A DNA stretch of 64,000 nt, taken from assembly GCA_964247055.1 (NCBI GenBank), contig OZ176053.1, positions 6,758,001 to 6,822,000 on the forward strand, written 5' to 3'. A program made the position numbers and the translations under genes. Positions 1 through 12,675 of the stretch are shown here, piece by piece (the stretch's first letter is position 1; each line of letters begins with the position of its first letter). The stretch is from Paragordius varius. Lineage: Eukaryota; Nematomorpha. Below the pieces are notes generated by a model. The model made no database searches. It was not told the origin of the DNA and saw only the letters and a list, made by a program, of their open reading frames with translations.

Positions 1-2419
1 ATCTGTAAGAAAGTCAACTTCAATATTTGATCTTTAATGGGTCTTTATTGCAAAAGCGTTTGATATTTTTTTTAACCTAGTATTTGTAATTATACCTTAA
101 TCTATCGAAAAAATTGATTTAATTTTTTTTGTGATGTAATTTGTTAAATCGCAGAAAATATTAGTTTAAAAATATATCTATAGTACTCAAATGTTGCTAG
201 AATGAGAGATAGAATGAGTGAGTGTTAAAATGATAAACATTAAATTTTTGCGGGAGAATTATATTATATAATTTTATACGTTAAGATATATAATATATTT
301 TACTTAAAGCTAGCTAGCAATTATCCAATTTATTTAAATTGAAATTCAGCTAATGCATTTTCACATACACATACATACACACATATTTCATCTCCATTTC
401 ATTTAATTTGTTAAAATGTTTTTTTTTGTAGTAATTTTGATACAAAAAAGCTTTTAACCAAAACATCTTTGTTCATAAGACTTCTTAAAGAGTTTTGCAG
501 ATGTCAGAGAATATGCTTGCAAATTATTTAATGTTAAATTTTTAAATATCCTGAAAAATAGATATAAATGATGTGTAGAAAATTTTAAAAATGTGCGAAA
601 ATATATCGTAATACTTCTACCGCTTTTAGTAAATAGTAAATAGATATATTGGTTAAAAGTGATCCTAAATTGGTGAATAGATGAAAAATGGAATATAGTA
701 AATTTTTTGATGTGTATGATTAAAAATAACTAACATTTTTTCTTGATTCACCAATAAAATGACTCTTATAAACCATATTCTGTCTGTTGACTTGAGATAA
801 AGAAAACGAATATTTTTTATACATTAAGTTTCCATATAAATTATGACATATAAATATATATATTTATTTAATAACATGCAAAAAATTTGGAGTTTATTCC
901 TTGTTATTGCTTCATCAAAAAAATACCAGATAATATTTTTAATACTAACTGAGTTAGTTACAATATGTATAAAAACGAAAAATAAAAAATACGGTATAAT
1001 GGTATTTGATTGAATATTGAACATATGCGTTGATTAAGTGAACACTAAAGTGAATTCATCATTTTTACAATATTATAAATTTTAAACAAAATATTTAACA
1101 CAAAATCCAATAATATATAGATAATTGATTTCCTCCCTTCTTATATTGCTTGAGAATTGACATTGACTTGACAAATCAGTTAAAATATTTTTACAGCATA
1201 AGTTAAATGAAGATTATTGATAGATATGATAATGTATAATTGAAAGTTTAAGGTTTAATATTTGGAAAAAGTATTAAATATATTTCAATAAAGTATCTGG
1301 AGTATCCAAATCTATCTGTTAAATACTTTGACTGAGTCAAAATAAATAAGTTAGAATTTTTATTTCGTAATGGAAAACAAGTAGCCTTACACGAACAAGA
1401 TTAGTAATTTCTATTATTCAGTTATTTTTATTTTTTTGATATTTTTAATCAACATTTTAACCCAATGTTTGAAAAATATATTAAAAGTTAATAGGAAAAA
1501 AATATTTCTTTTAAATAGTTACGGCCTCAATCTTTCTTTTCTAAATATTCTGTCTTACTGTTAAACCGAATTTGAAGTAATACAATAAAAACATGGTGTG
1601 ATTTTAAAAGTCTATCTTAAAATTCAGAAAATCTTATTAAATTTTGGTAGTTAGATTGGATTTTGAGTAATCCCTATACAATACACCACTCATCAACAAA
1701 TCATCAATTAAAAATATTTCATTTCACTTATCAGTTGTGCTGGATCTCCAAAATATTACTCAATATTCTTTCTGCCTTGTATTTTTGCTTTTATTTTTCA
1801 CAAATCAATACTTAAAAACATATATAATTGATGCTTAAATCAAAATTCATTAAAAAGATAACCTATTATCATATGGAGTTGATTATTACGACTTATGGGG
1901 CAAATTTTAACTCTAAAATTAATCTATGAGGCATATACTCCTTGACAAATGCAAACTTTTTTTGTAAAATTTTTAATTTATTATCTGAATTACTTTTTGT
2001 TCTTGTTCCGTACAAAGTGTAGCATTTAACTCTGTCTAATGGTGTCCAAATTTTATGGCTTTTCACTTTTTCACCAAATCTGTGTTGTCAATTTAAAACA
2101 ATTAAAAGTGTTTTTGACACGGAAAGAAATAACGTCCAAAAACACTCTTTTTTTCTAAAAAATAAATGTTTGATATATCAAAGCAAAAATATCACACCAC
2201 ACTATATAGAGTATATATATATATATATATTCATCCGTATATTTTATAAAGTATATATATTAGTTTGTATTATTGTATATATAATTGGTTGTAAGTTTTA
2301 GCTGTCGAAAAGATCGAAAAACAAAGATAAGTGTCATTTTTATGTCTTTTTTGGTGTGTACACAATATATGTTTAATAAACATTGTTTTGGTAAACTTTG
2401 GGATATACATAGATATTTA
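1..2419. other. gene-free AT-rich stretch
   Basis: I see no supportable coding exon or RNA gene here. The short open frames are AT-rich and have no recognisable domain or phase-compatible splice partners. A short (TA)n tract lies near 2212-2231. The first exon of the downstream T-box gene could lie in this interval or in 3.6-5.4 kb, but I could not identify it. Confidence 0.6.
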
Positions 2420-2518
2420 CAGTAGCGTATGGTAAAAAACAGCAAATGATCCAAATTAATTTTATCACCCATCCTTTAACATTAAATTTGTTTATTTAAT
2501 TTTGGACAAATGCTACTG
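2420..2518. mobile_element. short MITE of the CAGTAGCG family, TA-flanked
   Basis: The left end reads CAGTAGCGTATGG and the right end reads GCTACTG, its inverted counterpart. The element is about 99 bp and is flanked on both sides by TA, as expected for Tc1/mariner-type target duplication. Related ends occur at 32736-32803, 52062-52243 and 61423-61538. There is no coding capacity. The superfamily assignment rests only on the TA flanks. Confidence 0.55.
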
Positions 2519-3211
2519 TAGTTTATACTTTTAATGCGCAACGAAAAATTGTTAGCCAAAACTTGATAAAATGTATTACGAAAAAACTTTTATACATAAT
2601 ATACATATATAACTTACTTATTCATAGATATATAAGTGAGATTGGATATCGTAATAATTTTTTACATTTTTTTATGGTTCATTCTAAATATTGAATAATA
2701 TTAATATTATTAATTTTTTTTGTAATAATATTTTATTTAAGCCTAATAAGTCATTGATTTATCACCATTACCGTATCTTTCATTTATGTAAGCAATAGCT
2801 TTTCAATTGCCATGTATAATAAGAAACTTTTTGAGTAACTACATCAAAACTAAAATATTTACCAATTCATTTATTTAAAGTAGTCAACCTATAACCAAAA
2901 ATATCTTCTGATATGTCACCATTTATTAATATTGTTATATTTGGCACAAAAAACTCTGATAACAATAATGTCAATATGAGGCTGGTGTTAGATGTGCTTT
3001 TTTTGTTCGTATTCTCAGGAGGGTATTTAAGTCAAACCATAATATATAAGCATGCATTTGTATAGCACGGGAAAAATTTACAAAATTTTTGGATGTTTAT
3101 TTAGTAGAGTCTTTTGTACTTAAACTAATATGTTTATGCCTTTAATTCAATAAAATAGCTGAAAAAGGCGGCGATGAAATTTAAAAAACTTTGAACACTG
3201 TGTGTTAAAAT

Positions 3212-3611
3212 CAGGGGCGTATCGAGGGGGGGGGGCAAGGGGGTGCATCATGCCCCGGGCACCGTTATTTAGGGGCGCCTAAATGATTTTTTAATATTTA
3301 AATTTTAATTATGCAAAAATAATAAAACTTTCAAATGAGATTTTTCAGCAATTTAGGTAATAATCCCTATAATATATATTCTATTATTCACCTAATTAGT
3401 ACCATTGAATAAATTTAATATCATATAAATATATATATTTAATAGATTTAAAATTTATATGAGTGTGCTGTCTTATCTATGGTGTTTAGGTTACAACGTT
3501 TGTATTTTTTTACTAAAATGTTTTATTGGCCTTTAAAAAAAGGGGGGGGGGGGGGGGAGGCGCCATAAAAGTTTTATGCCCCGGGCGCCGCAAATGCTCG
3601 GTACGCCACTG
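3212..3611. mobile_element. hAT-type non-autonomous element (400 bp)
   Basis: The left end is CAGGGGCGTATCGAG and the right end is CTCGGTACGCCACTG, forming imperfect terminal inverted repeats. Both sides carry the perfect 8-bp direct repeat GTTAAAAT (3204-3211 and 3612-3619), the hAT target-site signature. Subterminal GC-rich blocks (CCCCGGGCACCG; CCCCGGGCGCCG) and G-runs contrast with the AT-rich interior. A longer relative lies at 62691-63919. No transposase is encoded. The exact TSD implies a fairly recent insertion. Confidence 0.85.
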
Positions 3612-3619
3612 GTTAAAAT

Positions 3620-5469
3620 AGTGAAGATATTTTTACAGTAAACAATGTTTTTTGGGAAAACAGTGGGCTGGGTCATTATTTAAAATGCAATTATTCGTAT
3701 AAATCAAATTATACGACATAAGTGAAATTTGGCAATCATTATATCACCAAAAAGTGGATTATTTACCATTTGCATATCAAAGATACCCACCTCACTTGCA
3801 ATTTTTATAACATGCCATGCCTCTCTTAAATATTTCAAATTAAGTCGAAATTTTTTTTTTGAATTTTTGGGTTATTTTAGCTCAAAATCGAGATTTTGAA
3901 AAAAATTCCATGTCAAACTACTTCGACGCCATTTTTATTTTACAAAATTTTTCAAAATATCGTGTTTATTTAATTTTAAGGATAAAATTAAAGCTATTAT
4001 GTTATTTAAATTACATCTATCATTGATAGAAATAGAAAACGGTTTATTTTGTATTATTTTTTAATTTTACCATTTCATACATGTCACGATGACGAAATTT
4101 TTATCTTTTGGTTTTAGCTTAAAATAATTAATATTAAATATTTTTGAATAAAATTTTTTATATATTTCGGTTTATTAATGTTATATAAGTGCAAGATTTT
4201 GCCATAGTTTCGATTCCTTCCATATATTTTAAAGAATTTAATTTTAAACATGCCTGGGGTATCCAACTACCCCAATTTGAATCGAAGGACTAAATGAATG
4301 TGTTGTATCCAAGTGTTAATATAAAATACATCTTTATGGCATAGTTTATTATTTTTTCAGTATTATTTTACTTTTGAACAAAATTTTATTTTTTAAAAAT
4401 ATATTAAAATATTAATTTTTAATTTAAAAATATATAATTTATTTAAGGGTGAATTTGAACTGTAAATGGTATATCTATTTAAGAGAGAAGTGAGATAGAG
4501 AGAGTAGTACAATAAATTTTATCGAATATTTTTATGCTTTTATTGACAGTCGTGTTGAATACGGTTCAAAATTGAAAGAGCCTAGTTTTGAAATAGAAAC
4601 TGAAACAAACTGCATCGCGGAAAAATATGTTTATTCAAATTTTGGGGATCACTTTCTGATTTGTGTGTGTGGTGGTTTTAATGCCAGACCTGCTTTTTAT
4701 GTTTGATATCTCATATATATAAGCAAAAACTCTATTCTAAATTATTTTTTTCAGTCAATTTTCTGCCAAACATACATACGTTCAACATTATTATTATACG
4801 ATAAAATGTTAAATGTTAAAATATTTTATGTAAAATTTGGGGAAAACTATTTGCGAAATCTAAAGTAATAAGTTTTTTGCTAATATCGATTTTAGCAAAA
4901 CTTTTTATAGGGCCCGGGGCATGAAGCAACCCTTTTCCTCTCTGTACCTTATAATTCATAATTTTAAAAAAATACCTCTTGCCACTCATTTGGACAAATA
5001 ATAAAATTTTTTTTAAAAAACAGCAAAAAAATATATTTTTGCATTTCACTTCTCAAATCTTTTCACGACATCTCACATTATCTTGAATGACAATCAAAAT
5101 CTTTTTAGTATATTTTTATACAATATAAACTCTTTTGAAATTTATTAGCTATTGTATGGTATGGTACAATAAGAAACTTGTGTCAAATAAAGTTGCCTTT
5201 CTCATAAATATTCATATGCTATTATAATCTACTAAAATTTTCCATATAATTTAGACATTTGCTTTTATTAGACACTCTTAGTGTCATTTGTAATAATACG
5301 TTTAAAACTTAAAAAAATCTAACAACATAAAACTCTGCTCTCTGTCTAATTTAATATTTTGTATTACATTATATGGAGATAATTATTTGTAAAGTTAATA
5401 ACAAAAAAAATTTGTAGGAAATTATACGTATATTATATACCAATTCTATATTTACATAATATTGTATAG
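3620..5469. other. non-coding stretch upstream of the T-box gene
   Basis: I recognise no gene here. The open frame on the minus strand at 4816-5049 has no recognisable domain. The T-box coding sequence opens at a splice acceptor at 5468-5469, so an upstream exon ending in phase 1 must exist, but I could not identify it. Confidence 0.5.
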
Positions 5470-8400
5470 ATATTCTTTCGACAAATGATTATGAGGATGA
5501 TGAAGTCAATATCATTACGAATTCAGACGTGAAAAGCGAAAACCAAAATTTATTCATACCACCACTTAAACATTGTAACAATACTAAAAATCAAAACATT
5601 CCTCAGCATAATAATTATGATAATATCCCAGTTGACGGGAAGCAGAAAGTTAATCAAAACACAGAATATAGGATGGGACTAAATCCTACGAAACTTTTAT
5701 TATTACACAACAATAATGACAATATAGTACATGATAATGTTAGGGATAATGAGACAATACAGGAAACTGCTTCGGTCAAAAAAATAATTCAGGGTAATGC
5801 CAATCATAGTTCTTCTTTTGGCGAAAGACTTATATCTACCACAAAATATGAAGGGAATAAAAAAAGGCCGCCGTCGCCGCCATGGGTAATTTGTAATAGA
5901 GAGTTCGCAAGCAAGCATAAAAACCTTGAATTATGGGGAGCATGTGAGAAAGTAGAAGATGTGATTGATAGTTACCAATTTCATAGTGTTAGTGATGAAC
6001 TAAATAGACCCAAATTTACGGCGGGAAAATTTTCTCCGCACAAAAGTTCATTAGAAGAAACCAGTGATGAAAGTCAGTGCCCTACAGAACAAATTTCTAA
6101 ACTACAAGATGATAATACTCCTAGTCCATCGTCACTGTCTCAAAGAAAAGTTATCAGCATTTTGTCACAATCTACCCCAGAAACTTTATCAAGTGCTCAC
6201 AGTCCTAGACCCGTGTTTGAAAATAGGGGTGATGGACAGGGCCTATCACCATCTAGTAATACAACCCTAATAACTCATCAAAAAACAGTCAAAAAAGACA
6301 TGGCGAACAATAAAAAGTTTTGTAAACGTATCAATAAAAAATCGCTTGAAACAACAGAATCTTGTATTGAAACTGAACCGCTAACATCAAAAACAATAGT
6401 TGGTCAGGCAACTACTGCACTTCCCGCACACCCTATGTTCAAACATGTCCGTTGTAAATTAGAGTCAGATGAACTTTGGAAAAAGTTCCATATGCTTGGG
6501 ACAGAAATGATTATAACAAAAACTGGAAGGTACTTTTCAATGAGAAAAGTAGTATTAAAAACTATTTATCGAAGTTTAAGGATATTATAATTATAACCTA
6601 AAATAACATAAGTAGCTAATGAGGCAAAAATTGAAGTATAATATCGATGGAATTCGATTTCGCAATTCATATAATTTTTATTAAAAATTAATAGATTTGA
6701 TCTGACACTTTTGACAACTTAACTATATTATTTTATGATAATTGAATGTTCATGAACATTTTTAATCCTATATAAAAAACAAGATAATTCAAATTGAATC
6801 GCTCACTAGTTACATTAAATATTTTATGCCGAGTTGAACAATATTCCAAAATTTTTGAGTGTCTTTTGTCCCATTAATCAGTTTATGGATCAAAGTACAG
6901 AGCTTTATTTTTAGTTTAGTTTGTCAATTTGTAAAATTTTCAGTGACTTTAATTCCTATTGTAAAAATGTAAGTATAAAACCATAATGAGACTGTTAAAA
7001 GAGATTTTTTTACATTTTTCGGTATTTTTATGGCTTTTTTCCCTTTGTGTTGTTGATTTTATTTTATTAATATGCGAAATTATATATGAGTTTTAATTTT
7101 TTAGTTATCATTTTATACATTACCTATTGTGGTAAGGAGATGATATATATATTATAAGTATATATATTGTTAACAATTTTGAACGAAAAAACGCTTTTTT
7201 AGATTTTAAAAATAATGTTAAACTTGTCTTTGTAGTATTAGTTATTTTAAACCAACAAACACTGTAATTTTGGATATACTTAGTTAGATCTTAAATACTT
7301 AATTGGTTCCTCATTCTTTATCAAATTCATATGAATAAGAAACTTGTGCTCTTTGATTAGCGTTAAAATAGCTATCTATTTTACTAATTATATTTTAAGA
7401 TGTATGAAATTATTTTTCCCGTAAACTTGAAGATTATTGATAATATACTTTTAGTAATTTTATGTTATGTAAGTAAAGAACTATATTTTGCAAGTAATAT
7501 TTTTTTTTAATGAAAAAAATATGTCAAACCCTTAATCCCCCCATTATTTTTGTTATTATATATATACATACACAGTTTGAGTCATTTTTTGTTTAAATTA
7601 AAGATTAATTTATATTGTATATGTTATTAATTTGGTTTGCTCCTTCTAAGAATTTTTTGACCAATTTATACTTCAGTTAACATAAAAGATGTTTTTAATT
7701 TGATAGATATTATATCGTATTACAATGGTGGTTTTACTTATGGGAAATTCTTTTATTTAATATTTCAAATTAGAGAGGAAACAAGGGAATTTTTAATATA
7801 ATAATTGGATTAATAAGTCATAATTCATTTGGCGAAAAGAATTAATTCTCTATTAACTTAACAAAAATACTTCTTTATCAGCTGGATGTATTAAATTAGA
7901 GGATTATTATTTGATAAATTTGTAGCTAAAAATCAAACTTTTATATTTGCAATATTTAAAAATATTTTTTCTTACAAAAAATATAAATGTTAATTTTAAA
8001 TTTCACAGACGAATGTTCCCAACCCTCCGAGTAAGTTTTCACGGTCATATAAACCATAACAGTATTGATCAAAACGTAAATTCTTTCGCTTCCTCTGAGC
8101 CCCAATCTCCAATGATACCAAACATTAAAGCAAAAAAGCAAAAAATCCAAGCAAAAAAATCCTCGAATTCAACATGGCTATCTAAGGATAACGAAAGCCA
8201 CACAACACAAATGGACTTAGAAAAGCACACTTTTGGTAATTTATTTTTGTATACTAAAGTAGATTTTATTTTGAAGTATATATGCCGTTATGGTATTTAA
8301 TTTTACATTATACAAAACAAAGCGAATAAAAATATGTAATGAAAAAAAAGCACAACACATCTTTTTTGGGATGATCTCTAATTTATTTAAGAGACACAGT

Positions 8401-9163
8401 TAATATAAGAGTGCTTTGGTAATTTAATTAAAAATTTTAAACGTTTAGTCGAGTCCTTGTTATACCGAGCGATTCGGTGTGCATATACCCTTGATAGCGC
8501 TACCCTTTCTCAAATATATTAATCAAAATTTTTTTAAATGGGTTCGATATCTTAAAACCATTTCACAATTATATCCACAATATACAGAGTTTCCTTTAAT
8601 GTCCAGCCCACAAGAGGGTAAATTCATACCCAGTTTTCCACCTCCAAACCAATCATATTTTGGTATATCATCCTCCTATTCATCTACTACACCGCATCCA
8701 ATCAAAACCAAAATGGATTTGAACGATGCAATATATCGTTTTAGTCCACAAATACCACCCAAGAACAACTGTTCCAATTCTAATAATCATACAACAAACA
8801 TAACAGTTAGCCCTATGATGAAATTATACGTTTTGCTTGACATTGTGCCCATGGATGGTAAACGGTATAGATATGCATACCATAAATCATGTTGGTTAGT
8901 TGCAGGAAAAGCAGATCCAACACCCCTAGATCGATTTTATACGCATCCAGATTCCCCTTTTGGCCCTGAACATTTGTTTGGATGTTCGATGAAATCGAAC
9001 CATCCCGGTCCCTCAGAATCCCATTGTACAATAAATGAAAATGTTAATGCTGATAATTCACAAAATAATGGCCAACATTTTTCTTCAGGTCATAGTATGG
9101 CGCCTCATATCATAAGTTTTGAGAAAGTGAAATTAACAAACAACGATGCAGATAAATTTGGAC

Positions 9164-9205
<42 letters not shown>

Positions 9206-11260
9206 TCTTAATGTGCTATTTATCGGTTATAAAATTAAAACTTAAAATAGTTTTTTTAGATTACAAGTGTTTTATACAGTAAAGAGAGCTATTATTATAA
9301 ACCATTTCGGTATTATAAATGAATGGTAAATTATGTACATGCCTGTTGCCACGTGTGTATTGGGCACATACTCTTTAATTAAACACTGTATTTTTCCAAA
9401 AAATTTTTTAAAATGTAATCCATACAAACAAAAGAAAATGTCATATATGGCAAGAGATATATAAATTAAATCCCCCTTTAGCAATTTAAAATACCAAAAA
9501 GGGTCATAAATTCTCGTTTACTTTAGTTTTATAAGTTTATAACTTAGTGCATTTAAAATAAACGTCAATCATACATTATTTATTTTGTCTATATATGTGT
9601 GTTAGATAATTTTAAACTCAATGCATAAATATCAACCAAGGATACATTTGGTAGCAACAGTAGAGGGTGAAACGCATTTAGATCTCCAAAAAACTCCCTT
9701 AAGCCAAAGACCCCATAAAACGTTTGTCTTCAAAGAAACGTCGTTCATGGCCGTCACAGCTTATCAAAATCAATTGGTATAATTAATGATAAATTTATTT
9801 TAAGTTTTGAAAACTTTTTTTATAAATACTTTTTAAAAGAATGCTTGCATCGCTTACAAACATATATTAAAATAGCCAAGGTGAAAAGTAATTAATAAAC
9901 GGGAGACATAAGATAGATGGATTAGTTCACAAAACTTAAAAATAAATCATGATGATTGTGAAAAAAATGAATTAATTAAAGCCATTTTTTCATTGGTATT
10001 TGTTTCGATGTCAAAACTTATTTAAAAATACGGTTTTATTTTGGTTCTTTATTTAAACGATTTTTATTTAGACATTGAAACTAAGGGATAGCCTAATTAT
10101 TTACATAAAATATGGATAAAGATCAAATTAAGCATCTTTATGATAAATAATGTAGAATCCCCACATCGAAAAAATAATTAAACAATATTTAAAAATAAGA
10201 TTTCGAAAAATATTCCACTTAATTTTTGGACCCATACCACGGTTCTCCGCATCAATCTAAATCAATGTCATTTATTTCCTACACCTGCATAAATTTTAAA
10301 TGTCCATTTTTCTTTGTTAGATTACCAAACTCAAAATTGACAGTAACCCATTTGCCAAAGGATTTAGAGACTCTTCGCGAATCACCGAATTCGATAAGTA
10401 CGTTTTTCTATTACATTATTATCTAACGCGTTATCGTATAAACTACTATCCGTTCAATATTACTATAACTACTGAATTTATAAGTCATTAATTTTAATAA
10501 AAAAATGGAAAGATATTTTATGCTTCTCATAGTCATTATTCGGATATAAAGAGTTGGGACATCTCAATAATGACTGTATCTTAGAGATTTAATTTTAACA
10601 TTTTTTACACTAATGTAATAATTTTTTAACCATGCTTATAATTTAAAATCCATAAATTTTAATATCAAATATAGCTTTGAAGCCCTTTTCCATCCCCGCA
10701 TGATGTTAGGTTCACCCGGAGCGTTAATCTCAGGTGGAGCATCCATGTATGGTGGGGTCAGTAACAACCCGCTACAATTGAGTTTACCCCATCTCTACTA
10801 TTACTATACACAACATCAACAAAATGCCCAATTTAATTTTCATGATTTAAATAATCTGTTTTCCTCTACACTAAATGCACCGAAAATGTCACTTGGCACA
10901 ACTTCTAATAGCGAGGAAACAAAAATCAATGACAATACTCCAAATGTGAATGTGAAAAAAATTGAATTAAGCCATTCCCCAACATCTCCAGACAACAAAA
11001 AAAGATTGGAGAATGAAATGGTAAACCCAACATTTCAACCCATAACGTCCTCTCCAATCATACAATATTATGCCGCCTTGTTTGCAGCCCATCAAAATCA
11101 AAATCAACAGCAGCAAGAACACTTTAAACATATATTTAATTCAGCGTCAACTCAAATGAACAATTTAAATTCCTGTACTATATCATCAGAAACAAATACT
11201 ATAACACAAAATGATGTGATAACTTGTAATATTGTTAATTCTCAAGCACACACAAATTAA
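5470..11260 (+). CDS. tbx20: Tbx20-type T-box transcription factor, 5' partial, interrupted T-box
   Basis: This gene encodes a DNA-binding transcription factor of the T-box family, Tbx20/midline class, acting in the nucleus. Six exons fit with consistent phases: 5470-6529, 8009-8235, 8588-9165, 9606-9776, 10321-10397 and 10675-11260, giving about 898 residues. T-box blocks in order are [96 protein letters not shown] and [18 protein letters not shown]. The SSR after FAKGFRD and the SGRRMFP-like block match Tbx20 rather than Tbx2/3 or Brachyury. About 140 extra residues lie between RVSFHG and [10 protein letters not shown], and about 40 extra after HPDSPF; both inserts are rich in Asn and Ser. 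The N-terminal ~320 residues are disordered. The exon 3 donor begins a (TA)n tract. The first exon is missing. Confidence 0.9.
9166..9201. repeat. (TA)n microsatellite at the T-box intron donor
   Basis: The 5' splice site after the T-box exon ending at 9165 is the first GT of a run of about 17 TA units. The repeat forms the intron's entire beginning, so its length changes would leave GTATAT intact. Similar AT tracts lie at about 21522-21550, 28243-28280, 48896-48925 and 63728-63762. Confidence 0.9.
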
Positions 11261-12051
11261 ACTTAAAAATGTCTTATTAATTTTGAGTTCACTATCTTTT
11301 CATGGAAAAAGAAAGTTCATATTTAAAAAATCTTGGTTCCTTCTAATCTTATGTAATAAAATATCCAAAACAATTAAGCCCATTGATCTATTACAAAGAT
11401 CTGATATAGACAATTATTAATATCACTATATATTTAAATTATTATAAAATATAATTAATCATAACAAATTAATGTTTGATAAGACGCTTACATATTTTTT
11501 ACCACTAATAAATAATAATAAATATTTGTATAAATGAATATACAAAATATATATTTGGATAATTTTATCAAAAATTATTTTTCAAGAGTCCCCACATTCA
11601 AAGTTAATTAGGTGTTAATAATTTGTCGGCTTCTTATTTTTTCGCTTACTGGCTGGGGTAAATTATCAAAAAATTTCATGCTGATTTGTATTTTATCTAA
11701 ATTTTTGCTATATGAGATTTTTTGTAATGATAACAAAAAATGAGTTTTGGAGTACTGAAATATCTGATGATCCTTTTATTTATGGGTTTATGTCATTATA
11801 AGGGCTACTTATATCTCCTCACTCATTCAAAAATATAGCCTTTCATTTTTAAATAACTAAAGTTTATAAGGTTTTTATATAAATTATAAAATTTTGGTTC
11901 CCTACAATTTTTTACCAGGAGTTGATTTTTACAAAAAGCTGTTCATTAGTATTATCTTGTTATTCTTGAAAATTATATTTTAACCATTTTAGTCATTTGG
12001 GACCAATTTAGTACGGAATCGCCGAGGGCAGCACACTTTGTGAATAACATT
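11261..12051. other. intergenic stretch after the T-box gene
   Basis: No convincing exon is visible. The interval holds the T-box 3' flank. No obvious repeat was found. Confidence 0.5.
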
Positions 12052-12597
12052 ATGAAAGGCCTAATTTCATTGTCCCTTATACGAATAGTATACGTCTATT
12101 CAGTCTGCAATCTTTATTGTGAAACTATACAACAGACAGGGGTTGTACGATATTTGGTGTTGTCGGCGTAAAAATGTTAAATATCATTTTCCCCTAAAAA
12201 AATATAATATAACTGTTGTCCTTCAATTAGTTAAACACCATCGATTGTTCAGTGAATTTTTAAACCATTAAATACAGGAAATTGTTCACAGAGTACCATC
12301 GCCTCATTGTGTTTATATATAAATATTTTAATACGCTCGCCCCGTAAGATTTGTGTTAGGAACCCTGGTCCAAACTTTATAAAAGATTTTACCTGTAAAT
12401 GTTTTGTTAGGATGCGAAGTTCACCCGATAACCACTCAAATTTTGTTGGAGTGAAAAAAATTAAGTATAATTCTTTTCATTTTTCTTTTGTTAAAACTTT
12501 CTGAAGAATACGAAACTATGCAATGTTATCCCGAAGAGGTTAACAGTCAGATAATTGATAAAAATTGTACATATACGAACACGATGTTCTATATTGT
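12052..12597 (+). CDS. candidate small spliced gene, unidentified
   Basis: A weak candidate. An ATG at 12052 opens a hydrophobic start (MKGLISLSLIRIVYVYS). A donor follows at 12168 (GTAAAA). A second exon could begin at 12278 after ATACAG. A strong donor GTAAGA at 12344 could pair with GTTAG at 12359 (16 nt, implausibly short) or at 12411 (68 nt); both leave the same frame. A further GTATAA...GAAG removal near 12464-12505 joins to a segment with two cysteines (METMQC-like and DKNC) ending at a stop near 12595. Every junction is phase-compatible, but no family is recognised and the codon content is unremarkable. It could be chance open frame. Confidence 0.25.
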
Positions 12598-12675
12598 ATT
12601 ATAATAATATAATGTTTTATACCTATTAATGATTTGATATTTTTTTGATTTGATATTTTTTGATAACAGATCCCA

